64,000 nt of DNA from Mesorhabditis belari (taxonomy: Eukaryota > Nematoda > Chromadorea > Rhabditida > Rhabditidae): positions 248,001 to 312,000 of the forward strand of contig CAUEEP010000937.1 in the NCBI GenBank assembly GCA_958450365.1, read 5' to 3'. The first letter of the stretch is position 1. The number at the start of each line of letters is the position of its first letter. The notes under the pieces are model-generated. The model saw only the letters and a program-made list of their open reading frames with translations, was not told the DNA's origin and made no database searches. The position numbers were made by a program, and so were the translations under genes. Shown here piece after piece: positions 1 through 10,815 of the stretch.

Positions 1-800
1 GATATTTATGAGATTTTTCTCCGGATTTTTCAATCTTTTTCAATTTTTTCCTCCTTTTCCTTTCTTTTCTTTCTTTTTCAACCTCTTGTCCTTCGGTTTT
101 ACTCCTTTCTCTTTGTTGTTCTTTTTCTCGATCTCGTCTTTTCTTTTGCAATCTTGGCGATGAGCGCGGGGAATTTCGCGGTGATGGAAAAGGAAAACAG
201 CGAATGATCTAAAAAAAGAGAAAAATGTTGATTAAACAGGATTTCAGACGGAAATTGTGGACTTTGTGCTTAAATTTGATGCGATTTAATCTTTTTTTTC
301 TCTCTTGCGCACTGGATTCTTCATTTTTCAGCCTCCAATGCAAGAAAATAACAAACGCAGAGCACCAGAAAGGATGCGTTTACAAGTTTGAGCACAAAGT
401 ACAAACTTTAACTTATCATTTAATGATTTCAAATGTACTCTGTGCTTAAATCTGCAAACGCACACCTTCCTAGAGCACCAAACTTGACATTTTCTCGCAT
501 CAATGCCTGTGCGACAAGAAAAATGAAGAATTAAGTGCAACAGACAACGTGCATTTGCAGAAAAATTGTAAATAAACAAAATTCATCTATGTAAACATCC
601 TTTCTAAGAGACTATTTATAGATTTGCCAAAAAAAAATCGACAAACCTGCATCAACTTCTCGTAATTCATTCCATTCCCCATCGGCAACAGATCCTCTCC
701 ATTCCCATCCTCGTAATTCAAGTACATTTTTTCTAAAAAAAAAGTTAGATCAATAATTTTCTTTTATGTAAAACGAGCCGAAAAAACTGAATTAGTTTTT
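1..800. other. AT-rich stretch without a recognised gene
   Basis: I see no exon chain or family match here. The stretch is T-rich on the left. At 355-480 it holds two oppositely oriented copies of a dispersed short repeat whose core reads GCACCAGAAAGG, GCGTTTACAA and TTTGAGCACAAAG, which recurs elsewhere in the left third of the window. Confidence 0.6.
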
Positions 801-819
801 ATAAAGAATCAAAGTATAG

Positions 820-1565
820 CTAAAGCATAACTACAATCTAAAGCGTAATTAAAGCATAACTACAATCTAAAGAACAATAAAGCATAACTAAAGCATAACT
901 AAAGCATAATTAAAGCATAATTAAAGCATAACTAGAGCATAACTAAAGCATAACTAGAGCACAACTACAACTTAAAGCATAATTAAAGCATAACCAAAGC
1001 ATAACTAGAGCATAACTGCAATCTAAAGCATAATTAAAGCATAACTAAAGCATAACCACAAGCTAAAGCATAGTTAAAGCATAACTAAAGCATAACTAGA
1101 GCATAACTACAATCTAAAGAATAATAAAGCATAACTAGAGCATAACCACAAGCTAAAGCATAATTAAAGCATAATTAAAGCATAACTAAAGCATAACTAG
1201 AGCATAACCACAAGCTAAAGCATAATTAAAGCATAACTACAATCTAAAGAACAATAAAGCATAACTAAAGCATAATTAAAGCATAATTAAAGCATAACTA
1301 GAGCATAACTAAAGCATAACTAGAGCACAACTACAATTTAAAGCATAATTAAAGCATAACCAAAGCATAACTAGAGCATAACTGCAATCTAAAGCATAAT
1401 TAAAGCATAATTAAAGCATAACTAAAGCATAACTAGAGCATAACTAAAGCATAACTAGAGCATAACTACAATCTAACGAATAACTAAAGCATAACTACAA
1501 GCTAAAGCATAATTAAAGCATAACTACAATCTAAAGCCTAATTAAAGCATAACTAAAGCATAACT
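820..1565. repeat. Tandem repeat built on AAAGCATAACTA
   Basis: The block is an irregular tandem array of 12-base units (AAAGCATAACTA, AAAGCATAATTA) interspersed with variants such as AGAGCATAACTA and ACAATCTAAAG. It also has a longer higher-order period, because whole groups of units recur. It has no sustained coding capacity on either strand. Confidence 0.95.
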
Positions 1566-1649
1566 AAAATATATTCTAAGGTTTTCTAAAGAAGTTTGAG
1601 CTTTATTGGTCAAAAACGGGCGAGAAAATGCCAGATAGACACATACAGG

Positions 1650-2440
1650 GTAGCCGCAAATTATCGCCTCACAATTTTACGGCTAGATCTTAACTTTAGC
1701 TTCGCGAACCGGTTGAATTCCTTTTTAATATAAAAATTGCGATAATTCTCTACGGAGATCTTTATAAAAATTGTAGGATGTTTTTGAGATTTTTATTAAA
1801 CGCTTAGAAGATGCGCTCAAAAAAACCACGCAAGTCAATCAGCAGCTTTTCATGAAGTTTTAACGGCTCTCACAACGTTTATTTGACTCTTTTCTGGTTA
1901 AAAAGCCTAAAACAAATGTTTGTGATTGTTTTGTTTTGTTTTCAACAAAAATCTTCAATCATTTTGTTTTTAGCTCTGAATGAGCTCTGAATCTGCAATC
2001 GGCTTCTTGAAACTGGCAAGTTTCATCGGTTAATCTCAAAGTTAACTTAAATATTTATCCAAATGTTACTCTTAAAGCGCAAATTTATCAAAAAAAGCGA
2101 AAAAGAGCGAAAAAAGCTAAAAAAAGCGATTTTATTTTGAAAATGAAATAGAAAGTGCTTGAACAATGTACTGCGCACTCAAATAAACTGCGCACACCTA
2201 AATAAACTGCGCACACCTAAATAAACTGCGCACTTAAATGAACTGCGCATTTCAGTGAGCAATTTTTTGAGCGCATCTTCCAAACCATTAATAAAAATCT
2301 CAAAAACATCCTACAATTTTTATAAAGATCTCCGTAGAGAATTATCGCATTTTCATATTAAAAAGGAAATCAACCGGTTCGCGAAGCTAAATTTAAGATC
2401 TAGCAATTGTGAGGCGATAATTTGCGCTCTTTAAAGTAAA
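1650..2440. mobile_element. Non-autonomous inverted-repeat element, about 0.8 kb
   Basis: The left arm (about 1653-1825: AAATTATCGCCTCACAATTT, GAACCGGTTGAATTC, GAGATCTTTATAAAAATTG) returns as its reverse complement at about 2262-2435. The arms are about 170 bases. The core has no transposase ORF and contains a small direct repeat of AATAAACTGCGCACACCT. It looks like a MITE or fold-back element. Confidence 0.85.
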
Positions 2441-2614
2441 TATTCACCCGAGTTCGGTGTTGGTACTTCTTCCCAAACGCACGCTCGGTCGACCTCGATT
2501 CTAAAAAAGAATTCAATGCTGCTACAAAATTTTAGTAGTGTATTTTGTGCTCATCTGTAAGTGTATATAATTAAAGGATAGAATTAGATATGTAGATAAT
2601 TAAAAGATAGAATT

Positions 2615-3245
2615 AGATACCGTAAATATTGTAATAGTACCCCGCCCCCCATAATGACGGTGCGGAGTGTTGTGTAGTCTAGCTTTGAACGAGTTTTTCT
2701 CGACACTGGTTTATGCTACAATGCGCGCTTAGGTATCAAAAAATAGCCCTGAATTTCAGCTATTTTTTGATACCTAAACGCGCATTGTAGCATAAACTAG
2801 TGTCGAGAAAGACGCGTTCAAAGCTAGGCTACCGTATTTATTCTAATAAACGCCCCCCTCGACCAACTTTAGACGCCTCGTTCTCAGTCCCATTTTGAGA
2901 TATTTTTATGTTTAATCTACCAAAAGATAGCCCTTAATGTATTCTATCTTTTGGTATATTAAACATAAAAATATCATAAAATCGGGCTGAAAACGAGGCA
3001 CCTAAAGTTGGTCGAGGGGGGGGGCGGTGTTTATTAGAATAAATACGGTAGCCTAGCTTTGAACGCGTCTTTCTCGACACTGGTTTATGCTACAGTGCGC
3101 GCTTAGGTATCAAAAAATAGCTGAAATTCAGGGCTATTTTTCGATGCCAAAGACGCATTTTTTGAAAGTACGGGTGCTTTGAAAAAAAAATGAAATACTA
3201 AAAAACTTTTGCGACTACGCGACTGTACGCGGGGGGTGGGGTACT
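2615..3245. mobile_element. Nested palindromes of the TACCGTATTT / AATAAACGCCCCCC type
   Basis: Several hairpins follow one another. At 2680-2830 the segment from CTAGCTTTGAACG is mirrored, with a centre near 2755. At 2835-3045 the segment TACCGTATTTATTCTAATAA with a run of C is mirrored around 2935. At 3046-3150 part of the first palindrome recurs. This suggests one MITE inserted into another and then duplicated. There is no coding capacity. Confidence 0.75.
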
Positions 3246-3343
3246 AATAATAATACTTTATTCAAACGATAAAGTGAAAGAAATCATAGAGAAATGCACA
3301 GTGATACTTAATCATACAATACATACTGAAATCAATAAGCCAA

Positions 3344-3568
3344 TTACTTACGGCAAAGAGCCACTAGATCTAAAGCATCGATACGTTTCTTGAATATGAA
3401 AAGCGACTGAATTTCTCGTATGTCGTTTGGGAGCAAGTTCCATAATCTAGCGGCTCTAACGGGAAATGAATTTGATAAAGAGGCATTGGAAGCAAAGGGA
3501 ATTTGCAAAAGGAATGAGCCACTTCTGGGCCCTGACCGCGGTTTAAATTTGAAAAAGTCTATAAACAA
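3344..3568 (-). pseudogene. 3' end of a non-LTR retrotransposon ORF
   Basis: The minus-strand peptide ends with a segment typical of the C-terminus of non-LTR (CR1/jockey-like) reverse transcriptases: FPVRAARLWNLLPNDIR followed by a short FKKRIDAL tail. No reverse transcriptase core is present upstream, so this is a 5'-truncated insertion. The flank on the 3' side (3244-3270) is AATAATAATACTTTATT, resembling the 3' end of the second LINE fragment near 10,820. Family assignment rests on the motif alone. Confidence 0.6.
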
Positions 3569-3835
3569 AGGGCTAATCTGTTTACAACGGAGGATTTTGA
3601 AAGTTTCGACTAAATACTATTACAGTATTTACGGTATGTAGATAATTAAAGGATAGAATTAGATGTGTAGATAATTAAAGGATAAAATTAAAGTATAGAA
3701 TTAAATTTGAAATCTCAAAAAAATCAATATCTAGTCAGAATTTTTTTTTTCTGTAGGTGTGAGAATTCTATTTTCTTTTTTCAGCTCCATGTTGACAGTT
3801 CTCTTTTTTTTCAATCATCCACCAGTCGGAATTTG

Positions 3836-3860
3836 CTGTGTGTGTGTGTGTGTGTGTGTG
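3836..3860. repeat. (TG)n microsatellite
   Basis: A simple GTGTGT run of about 25 bases lies in otherwise unannotated AT-rich DNA. I see no gene between 3,600 and 4,640. Confidence 0.9.
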
Positions 3861-4914
3861 CTTGATGCGTCATATTTGCGGATCTTTTCAAAAATAAAAG
3901 GTTCAAGTTCGAGAATTTTCTTGACAACTACTACTTGTGCATTTTTTTAGCACTTTTCTCTTTGTTTTTCTAGTAAAAAAAGAGCTAAACTAGATAGAAA
4001 AAGAGCTAAATTAAGTAAAAAAGAGCAAAATTTTCGTTAAATTTAGCAAAATTTCGCTTTGAAACATTCAACAATGCATTTGTTTCAATTCATATTTTTC
4101 TTTCTGAATTGAGCTTAGTTCAATTTTTCAAAAAAACCTTTCCCAACAAACCTATCGAATTTTCGTTTCACTCGTAAATGCGAGAATTCACTCATTTTTC
4201 GAAAAAGAAAGAAAATATAAAGCTTTTTATCAAAAGAATCTAAAGCTTTTTATAGAAAATACGAATTTTTCAATAGAGAATATAAAAAATTCCCTTTTTT
4301 TTGAGAAAAAAAATGTTTAAACGGGATGAATCACGAAAGAAAAAAAGAAAATGGCAACATTTTCGAGGAAAAAAAATCGAAAAAACTGAAGGAGGATTGG
4401 GATTTTTGAAAGAAAAATATAAATTTAGATATTTTTTTATTATTTTATGCTGTTCTTAAAACTATTAGTGATAGAATTTTTAAAAATAATTAATTACTCA
4501 CCGCCGTAAATGAGCTGAATTGCGTTTGCATCCCGTTTTCACGTAGACCTCGTCTTTTTCGATTCTGAAAATGGCAAGCTATGTGGATTTTTCGTTTCTT
4601 TGCATATTGAGCCACCGTCTACGTGGATTAGCTATATAAACTATATAGCTAAACGTCAATTCGATTATTGGATTGGATTATTAGAGTGATGGGAATGATC
4701 TTTCCATATCTTTCCATATTTTTCCAAAAATAGCTCAAATATCTTTCGAAAAATAAAAAGATTGAAAGCCTCAGCCAACAATTGTTGTATACTGTTCAAA
4801 AGCCATGAATCTCCTCTACAAACTAGTGCATAAAGATTGATTGAATTCGATTGGTTATTGGGGAGTTGGATGTTAAAAAGTAACCGCAGCTCGAGTTCCA
4901 TTACGGTTACTATT

Positions 4915-5485
4915 TGATCCCAATACGGCTCCAATACGGTTCCAATACGGTTTCAATACGGTTCCAAAACGGTTCCAATTTTGATCCAATACGGCTCCAA
5001 TGAGGTTCCAATACGGTTCCTATTTTGATCCAATACGGTTCCAATTTTGATCCAATACGGTTCCTATTTTGATCCAATACGGTTCCAATTTTGATCCAAT
5101 ACGGTTCCAATTTTGATCCAATACGGTTCCAATTTTGTTCCAATACGGTTCCTATTTTGATCCAATACGGTTCCAATACGGCTCCAATGAGGTTCCAATA
5201 CGGTTCCAATACGGTTCCTATTTTGATCCAATACGGCTCCAATGAGGTTCCAATACGGTTCCAATTTTGATCCAATACGGTTCCAATACGGCTCCAATGA
5301 GGTTCCAATACGGTTCCAATTTTGATCCAATACGGTTACTATTTGATCCCAATACGGTTCCAATACGGTTCAAAACGGTTCCAATGAGGTTCCAATACGG
5401 TTCCAATACGATTCCTATTTTGATCCAATACGGTTCCAATACGGTTCCTATTTTGATCCAATACGGTTCCAATACGGTTCCTGGT
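4915..5485 (-). repeat. GGAACCGTATT satellite, left arm
   Basis: Tandem array of the 11-base unit GGAACCGTATT (seen here as its complement) alternating with a 12-base variant GGATCAAAATAG and occasional GGAGCCGTATT and GGAACCTCATT units. Open frames through the array (WNRIGT, LEPYW) exist in several frames on both strands, because the units keep frames open. This is not evidence for a protein. Confidence 0.95.
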
Positions 5486-5629
5486 ACCTGGGTACCTGCG
5501 CCCGCTGTCAACTATCGCTTCCACGAATCTTTTCGCTTGAATTCTTTTCCAGTAAATTAAGAATATGCATTACTCAATATTTATACAAAAACTTAAACGA
5601 CTAGCTTGGATCCTAACTTTGTTGAGTGA

Positions 5630-6085
5630 CTTTTAAGTTGAAAGGTCAAAAATGACAAAATTTTTGGAAAATTTGTTTTTAGTAATAGCCATGCCTGGGT
5701 TTTCTGTTAGAAAATACTGTCAATTAAAGTTATTTCAAAATAAAAGAAAAGAAAAGAACTCCTTTTGTTTATTTGTTTATTTTGTTTATTCGTTTTCTAG
5801 AGCTAAATCTTTGTTTCTTTCGAAAAAGCCACATTTTAGGCTAAAAACGACTACTTTCAACTTTGGATTCAACTAGAAAATACTAAAAATGCTAAAAACG
5901 ACTACTTTCAAATACTAATAAATACTTTATTTAGAAAGAAATAAAGTACGAAAACGACATGAAAAATGTACCAGATAAAAGATCATAAAGTCACTTAAAA
6001 TGCAACAAAGTAGCCCTTTTAAAAGCAGACCCGGTGGAGATCAAACGCAACTTTTCGGGAAGGATAGACGATAGAATATCACGAT
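5630..6085. other. Loop of the fold-back element
   Basis: AT-rich sequence between the arms with no recognised gene. Around 5,925-6,080 it carries AATACTTTATTTAG and AATAAAGTACG, similar in style to the LINE 3' flanks elsewhere in the window, so it may include a small LINE remnant. Confidence 0.4.
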
Positions 6086-6214
6086 AGGATCTAAGCTAGT
6101 CGTTTAAGTTTTTGTATAAATATTGAGTAATGCATATTCTTAATTTACTGGAAAAGAATTCAAGCGAAAAGATTCGTGGAAGCGATAGTTGACAGCGGGC
6201 GCAGGTACCCAGGT

Positions 6215-6860
6215 ACCAGGAACCGTATTGGAACCGTATTGGAACCGTATTGGAACCGTATTGGAACCGTATTGAAACCTCATTGGAACCTCATTGGAAC
6301 CGCATTGGAATCGTATTGGAACCGTATTGGATCAAAATAGGAACCGTATTGGAACCGTATTGGAACCTCATTGGAGCCGTATTGGAACCGTATTGGATCA
6401 AAATAGGAACCGTATTGGAACCGTATTGGAACCTCATTGGAGCCGTATTGGAACCGTATTGGATCAAAATAGGAACCGTATTGGAACCTCATTGGAGCCG
6501 TATTGGAACCATAATGGATCAAAATAGGAACCGTATTGGAACCTCATTGGAACCGTATTGGAACCGTATTGGAACCGTATTGGAACCTCATTGGAGCCGT
6601 ATTGGAACCGTATTGGATCAAAATAGGAACCGTATTGGAACCTCATTGGAACCTCATTGGAACCGTATTGGAACCGTATTGAATCAAAATAGGAACCATA
6701 TTGAAACCTCATTGGAACCGTATTGGAACCGTATTGAAACCTCATTGGGGCCGTATTGGAACCGTATTGGAACCGTATTGGAACCTCATTGGAGCCGTAT
6801 TGGAACCGTATTGGATCAAAATAGGAACCGTATTGGAGCCGTATTGGGATCAAATAGTAA
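6215..6860 (+). repeat. GGAACCGTATT satellite, right arm
   Basis: Same unit as the left arm in the opposite orientation, again mixed with GGATCAAAATAG and GGAACCTCATT units. The two arrays are not colinear copies: the order and number of variant units differ, so each arm has expanded or contracted on its own. Confidence 0.95.
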
Positions 6861-7079
6861 CCGTAATGGAACTCGAGCTGCGGTTACTTTTTAACACCCA
6901 ACTCCCCAATCATCAATCGAATTCAATCAATCTTTTTGCATTATTTTGTAGAGAAGATTGATGGCTTTCGAACAGTATACAACAATTCTTGGCTGAGGCT
7001 TTCAATCTGTTTATTTTTGCAAAGATCTGTGAGCGCTGGGATCTGTGAGCGTTTCATTCCCATCACTCAATAAATCAAT

Positions 7080-8090
7080 AAGCAAAAATCAATAAGCAAA
7101 CCTTTTCCTTTTCCAACATCCCTTGAATCCACTAGTTTCCGGTCGGCTGCTCGTTCCACCCATCCACCTCTAGAAAGTATATTATTCTTCTCAAATCTTC
7201 AAGAGCTATTTGTTTACTGTAAATTCAATGCGCCAGAAGAGACGCGCTTTCAAAATTTGAGCACAAATTTGAGAGCACAAAGACAGCTCAGAACAGCTCC
7301 GAAAGCCATGTGGGAGGCGCACGTTTACGCGCTTTTTGGTGGTAAAGGGTCATGTTCTTAGTACCATACCTACTATATACTTATAATCTAAAAACAACTC
7401 CATTTCTTGTGCTATTTCTTTCTATTTCTTCAAAAATAAACCTTCCATAAAGGAAATGTCAAAATTTGCGTGTACGCATCGTGCAGAGAGCCAAGGAAAA
7501 ACATTTAGTGAAGATTTTAGATAAAAACTTCGAATCACTGTCAGAGCTAATATCTAATATTAATGTCTAATAATGAAAATGTTCAAAGTTTCCACTTCGT
7601 ACACAAGAAAAAGGATTAAGTTTTTAGGTTTTAGGCGAAAAAAATTCGTCACAAAATTTCAAGAAGGAAAACTCCACAAATTTCATCTGATAATCGCTTT
7701 TTTCGAATGAAAAAATTGAAAAAATCAGATTATTCGATAAAGGAAAAGAAGGAGTTTAGCGTGAAAATCTGAAAAATCAAAAAAATTCCCTCAAAATTTG
7801 CTTCGGTCAAGTTTTTGGAGAGGAAATAAGCCTTTTTTGGGGCGATAAACCATTGGGGTGAAAGGTTGGCGGGGTAAAATTCGATTTGTTTTTGATAATC
7901 GATTTAATTTCAGTACGATGTACTATTTCAGTACTATGTAATATGTAAAATGATATACAGTCATCATAAAAAAAAAAGGCTTGCTTGTCTCCCAAATGAT
8001 TAAAACAAAAAATGGGAAAAATGATGGTTTTAGAGAAAACTTTTTGGATAGAATAATCTATTCAAAACTATCTATTCAAAACTAGGCTTT
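7080..8090. other. AT-rich stretch without a recognised gene
   Basis: No exon chain or transposase motif seen. One copy of the dispersed GCGCCAGAAGAGACGCG / TTTGAGCACAAA short repeat lies at about 7,228-7,282. Confidence 0.5.
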
Positions 8091-8154
8091 CGTGCTGGTC
8101 GGCGAGCAAGCAATCAAGCTAAATCGTTTTTCCCATTACATTAACTCCGAAGCG

Positions 8155-8745
8155 CGCCTGAAGCATCTTGTACGCCTGAAGCATCTTGTACGCCTGAAGC
8201 ATCTTGTACGCCTGAAGTATCTTGTACGCCTGAAGCATCTTGTACGCTTGAAGCATCTTGTACGCCTGAAGCATCTTGTACGCCTGAAGCATCTTGTGCG
8301 CCTGAAGCATCTTGTGCGCCTGAAGCATCTTGTGCGCCTGAAGCATCTTGTGCGCCTGAAGCATCTTGTGCGCCTGAAGCATCTTGTGCGCCTGAAGCAT
8401 CTTGTACGCCTGAAGCATCTTGTACGCCTGAAGCATCTTGTACGCCTGAAGCATCTTGTACGCTTGAAGCATCTTGTACGCCTGAAGCATCTTGTACGCC
8501 TGAAGTATCTTGTACGCCTGAAGCATCTTGTACGCCTGAAGCATCTTGTACGCCTGAAGCATCTTGTACGCTTGAAGCATCTTGTGCGCCTGAAGCATCT
8601 TGTACGCCTGAAGCATCTTGTACGCCTGAAGCATCTTGTACGCCTGAAGCATCTTGTACGCCTGAAGCATCTTGTACGCTTGAAGCATCTTGTGCGCCTG
8701 AAGCATCTTGTGCGCCTGAAGCATCTTGTACGCCTGAAGCACTCC
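8155..8745. repeat. 18-base tandem repeat (CGCCTGAAGCATCTTGTA)
   Basis: About 32 near-identical 18-base units with few substitutions (CGCTTG, TTGTGC, AAGTAT). Because the unit length is a multiple of three, long open frames exist on both strands (hexapeptides RLKHLV, MLQAYK, CFRRTR). The plus frame runs 8,092-8,982 and continues past the array, but the non-repeat tail shows no recognised domain, no clear splice sites and no support for being a gene. I treat it as a young minisatellite. Confidence 0.95.
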
Positions 8746-9684
8746 ATTAGAGCTCTTGGGTCCTTCACGAACATCCTAATCAATGCACGATCCTCCCTGT
8801 TGTCCTCATCTTGCATGAATAACCATCCTTGTCCCATTTTGGCTCGTGCATGGGGTAGCATGAGTCTCCAGCATGTCCTTGTACTTATGGGCATCCATGA
8901 TTCCGTCTATCAAAACCAGCAGACCAACGTCAATAATTTGGCTATAAGCCTAATTTTTGATTCTCTACAACTTTTCTATTGACACCAAAATGGGTTTCTT
9001 TTGAAGAAAGTGCTCAAACTGTGCTCAAACTGTGCTCAAACTGGGACATCTCCAGTCCTCCATTTTTGAGTCTCACACTTGTCTCACACACAAACCAAAA
9101 TCCTACTACGAAAGAGGAATCCGCAAATTGCCTGTAAAATGGGCAGAAGTCGTCAATAATAATGGAAATTATTTGGAATGAATTGATGCTTTTATGTTGA
9201 ATAAATTTTCGTTCAAAGTCCCGCAGTTTTCAATTCACCAACCCAATACATTGTTTAGACAGAGTAATCGTCATTCTGTCTAAACAGCGTATTCACGCCT
9301 AATTTCCCAGGCGCCAAGCACACTTGACAGGGCGAACTTTCAACGTTTGGTGAAATCTATATGTCGTAGCCGCTAACGAATGAAATTTTTTCATTAGCCG
9401 CTAACGAATGATTCGTTAGCGGCTAGCCGATTACGAATGAATTTTTTTCACTAGATGTGTACGAAATCTTTGTAATTGGCTTCTGCGAACATGGCTAGCT
9501 TCAAATGAACTTACCACGTTTTTGGGTTTCAAATTTTTTTACACAAAAAAAAGAAACGAGAAAAAATTTGATTTTGAAGCGAGCTATTATAATAATGTTT
9601 TGATCTGTCTTCGCACTTAGCGCAGATCACAACCCGCTTCCACATTTACTGAGGCAGGAGTGTGGTTGTCGTAGCCGATGATAC

Positions 9685-9740
9685 TCCGATGGCCGGGCTG
9701 GGGCGCTCAGAGGGGAGCCCATGGGAGTCGAACCCACGAC
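9685..9740 (-). other. tRNA-like T-arm fragment
   Basis: On the minus strand GTGGGTTCGACTCCCAT forms a T-arm-like stem and loop with a B-box-like GGTTCGACTCC. I cannot find a matching acceptor 5' strand or a D arm at the right distance, so this is a fragment or part of a tRNA-derived repeat, not a functional tRNA. Confidence 0.35.
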
Positions 9741-9906
9741 AAGCGAGCTATTAAAAGTTTTCAAAATACCCCTTTGCTGAAATTGGGTCCTCCGGGACGA
9801 GTCCTCCCCATTGTTATCAGTGATTTCGGATTAATTTTCTTTCTGCTTTTTTATTATGCTTTGGTTTCATTATACTTGCTTTATTATATTTGTTGTTTTT
9901 TTCAGG

Positions 9907-10506
9907 ATGAATTCATTTCTCAACCAACTTGACGCGTATCAAATTCTGAAAAAGCGAACGCATATACTAACGACGAAAAAATACGATGAAATTGTGAACA
10001 TATTGACAACAATGTCAAGTGAAAGTGAAAGCGAGAAACGGAGGCGAACGACAGAAGAGGCGAATTGGGCACGTCGTTACTCGATTCAATGTATTGAGCA
10101 ATCAATGATACTCTACAATCATGGAGACAAAGGAGAGAACGAAAAACCAAAACGAGTCGTCAAGAAAGAAGAACTTTTCGATGTTTTGACGTCAACTCAC
10201 AAAAGATTAGGACACGCCGGCCGGGACCTGATGTGGAAAGAACTGCGAGGAGATTATCACGGGATCCCAAAGGAAATACTCGAGATTTTTATCAAACTTT
10301 GCCCGGAATGTGAATTAAAGAAGGGGACACCAAAAAAAGGAGTTGTTGCGAAGCCGATCATAGCGAAGGAGCAAAATGAACGCTGCCAAGTCGACTTAAT
10401 TGATCTTCAATCGGTTCCGGACAGCGACAACAAGTTTCTGATGGTTTATCTTGCAGTAATTCTTGCATCAACAAATAAACAGTTTGTTTTTATGCATTTT
10501 AGTTGA
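9907..10506 (+). pseudogene. Integrase-like protein, zinc-binding domain plus first catalytic region, truncated
   Basis: The ORF contains a retroviral-type H2C2 integrase zinc-binding module (HKRLGHAGRD ... YHGIPKE ... CPECELKK), then QVDLIDLQ and FLMVYLAVI, which match the first acidic residue region of the rve/Ginger/KRBA2-type core. The frame ends soon after, before the second and third acidic residues. I start it at the ATG after the acceptor-like TTTTTTCAG at 9,905; an upstream in-frame ATG at 9,856 is possible. CTTGCA|GTAATT at about 10,452 could be a splice donor, but I see no following exon before the right inverted repeat. KRBA2-like integrase fragments are known as domesticated or decayed transposon genes. 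Function here is unknown; probably a relic. Confidence 0.6.
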
Positions 10507-10765
10507 TGTTTTGTTAGTTATAAACGTTATTATGTTATAAACGTTAATATGTTATAAATGTTAAATGTTGTAAATTTTATTTCACTCGTTGTGATTAGTT
10601 TGCTGATTTGCGTTTTGCATAAATAGTTTGAAATCAAAGGCTAATTTGAATTGAGCCATGTTCGCAGAAGCCGATTACAAATCGTGCACGGCTAGCAAAA
10701 AAATTTCATTCGTAATCGGCTAGCCGTTAACGAATCATTCGTTAGCGGCTGAATTTCGTAAGCGG

Positions 10766-10815
10766 ATAGATATATAGATAGATAGATATATGGATAGATA
10801 GATAGATAGATAGAT
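10766..10815. repeat. (GATA)n microsatellite at a LINE 3' end
   Basis: Run of GATAGATA/ATATGGATA units directly adjoining the 3' side of the LINE fragment that follows on the minus strand. A short 3' tandem tail like this is typical of CR1/RTE-like LINEs. Confidence 0.85.

Larger units (their letters stand above)
4685..7075. mobile_element. 2.4 kb fold-back element with satellite-filled arms
   Basis: The two ends (4686-4920 and about 6840-7070) are imperfect reverse complements: TGATGGGAATGA... against ...TCATTCCCATCA. Both carry GCCTCAGCCAA, GTATACTGTTC and AACTCGAGCTGCGG-type landmarks. Further in, each arm holds a satellite array (4,915-5,485 and 6,215-6,860) and then a second matching inverted segment (5,486-5,625 and 6,092-6,222, including GGTACCTGGGTACCTGCGCC). 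The loop at about 5,630-6,085 has no transposase. The architecture, long terminal arms made of tandem repeats around a short loop, is like Drosophila FB elements. I infer it is mobile or was; the sequence shows only the structure. Confidence 0.85.
9365..10765. mobile_element. Inverted-repeat element carrying an integrase fragment
   Basis: The left end (about 9,368-9,500) contains CGCTAACGAATGATTCGTTAGCG palindromes, a GGCTAGCCGATTACGAATGA segment and GGCTTCTGCGAACATGGCT. The right end (about 10,655-10,760) is the reverse complement, starting AGCCATGTTCGCAGAAGCC. The arms are about 110-130 bases. Inside lies a truncated integrase-like ORF. This would fit a cut-and-paste element of the integrase-type (Ginger-like) group, or a MITE that has captured an integrase fragment. 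Confidence 0.7.

Noticed and set aside
820..1565. Regularly spaced repeats as a possible CRISPR array
   Set aside because: Units are contiguous tandem repeats without unique spacers, and the genome is eukaryotic.
4910..6894. ORFs of [12 protein letters not shown] type, up to 214 codons
   Set aside because: Derived from the GGAACCGTATT satellite; unit-length changes switch frames and there is no non-repeat domain.
8092..8982. 296-codon ORF made of RLKHLV repeats
   Set aside because: The 18-base unit is a multiple of three, so all frames on both strands stay open; the short non-repeat tail has no domain, and no splice context supports a gene.
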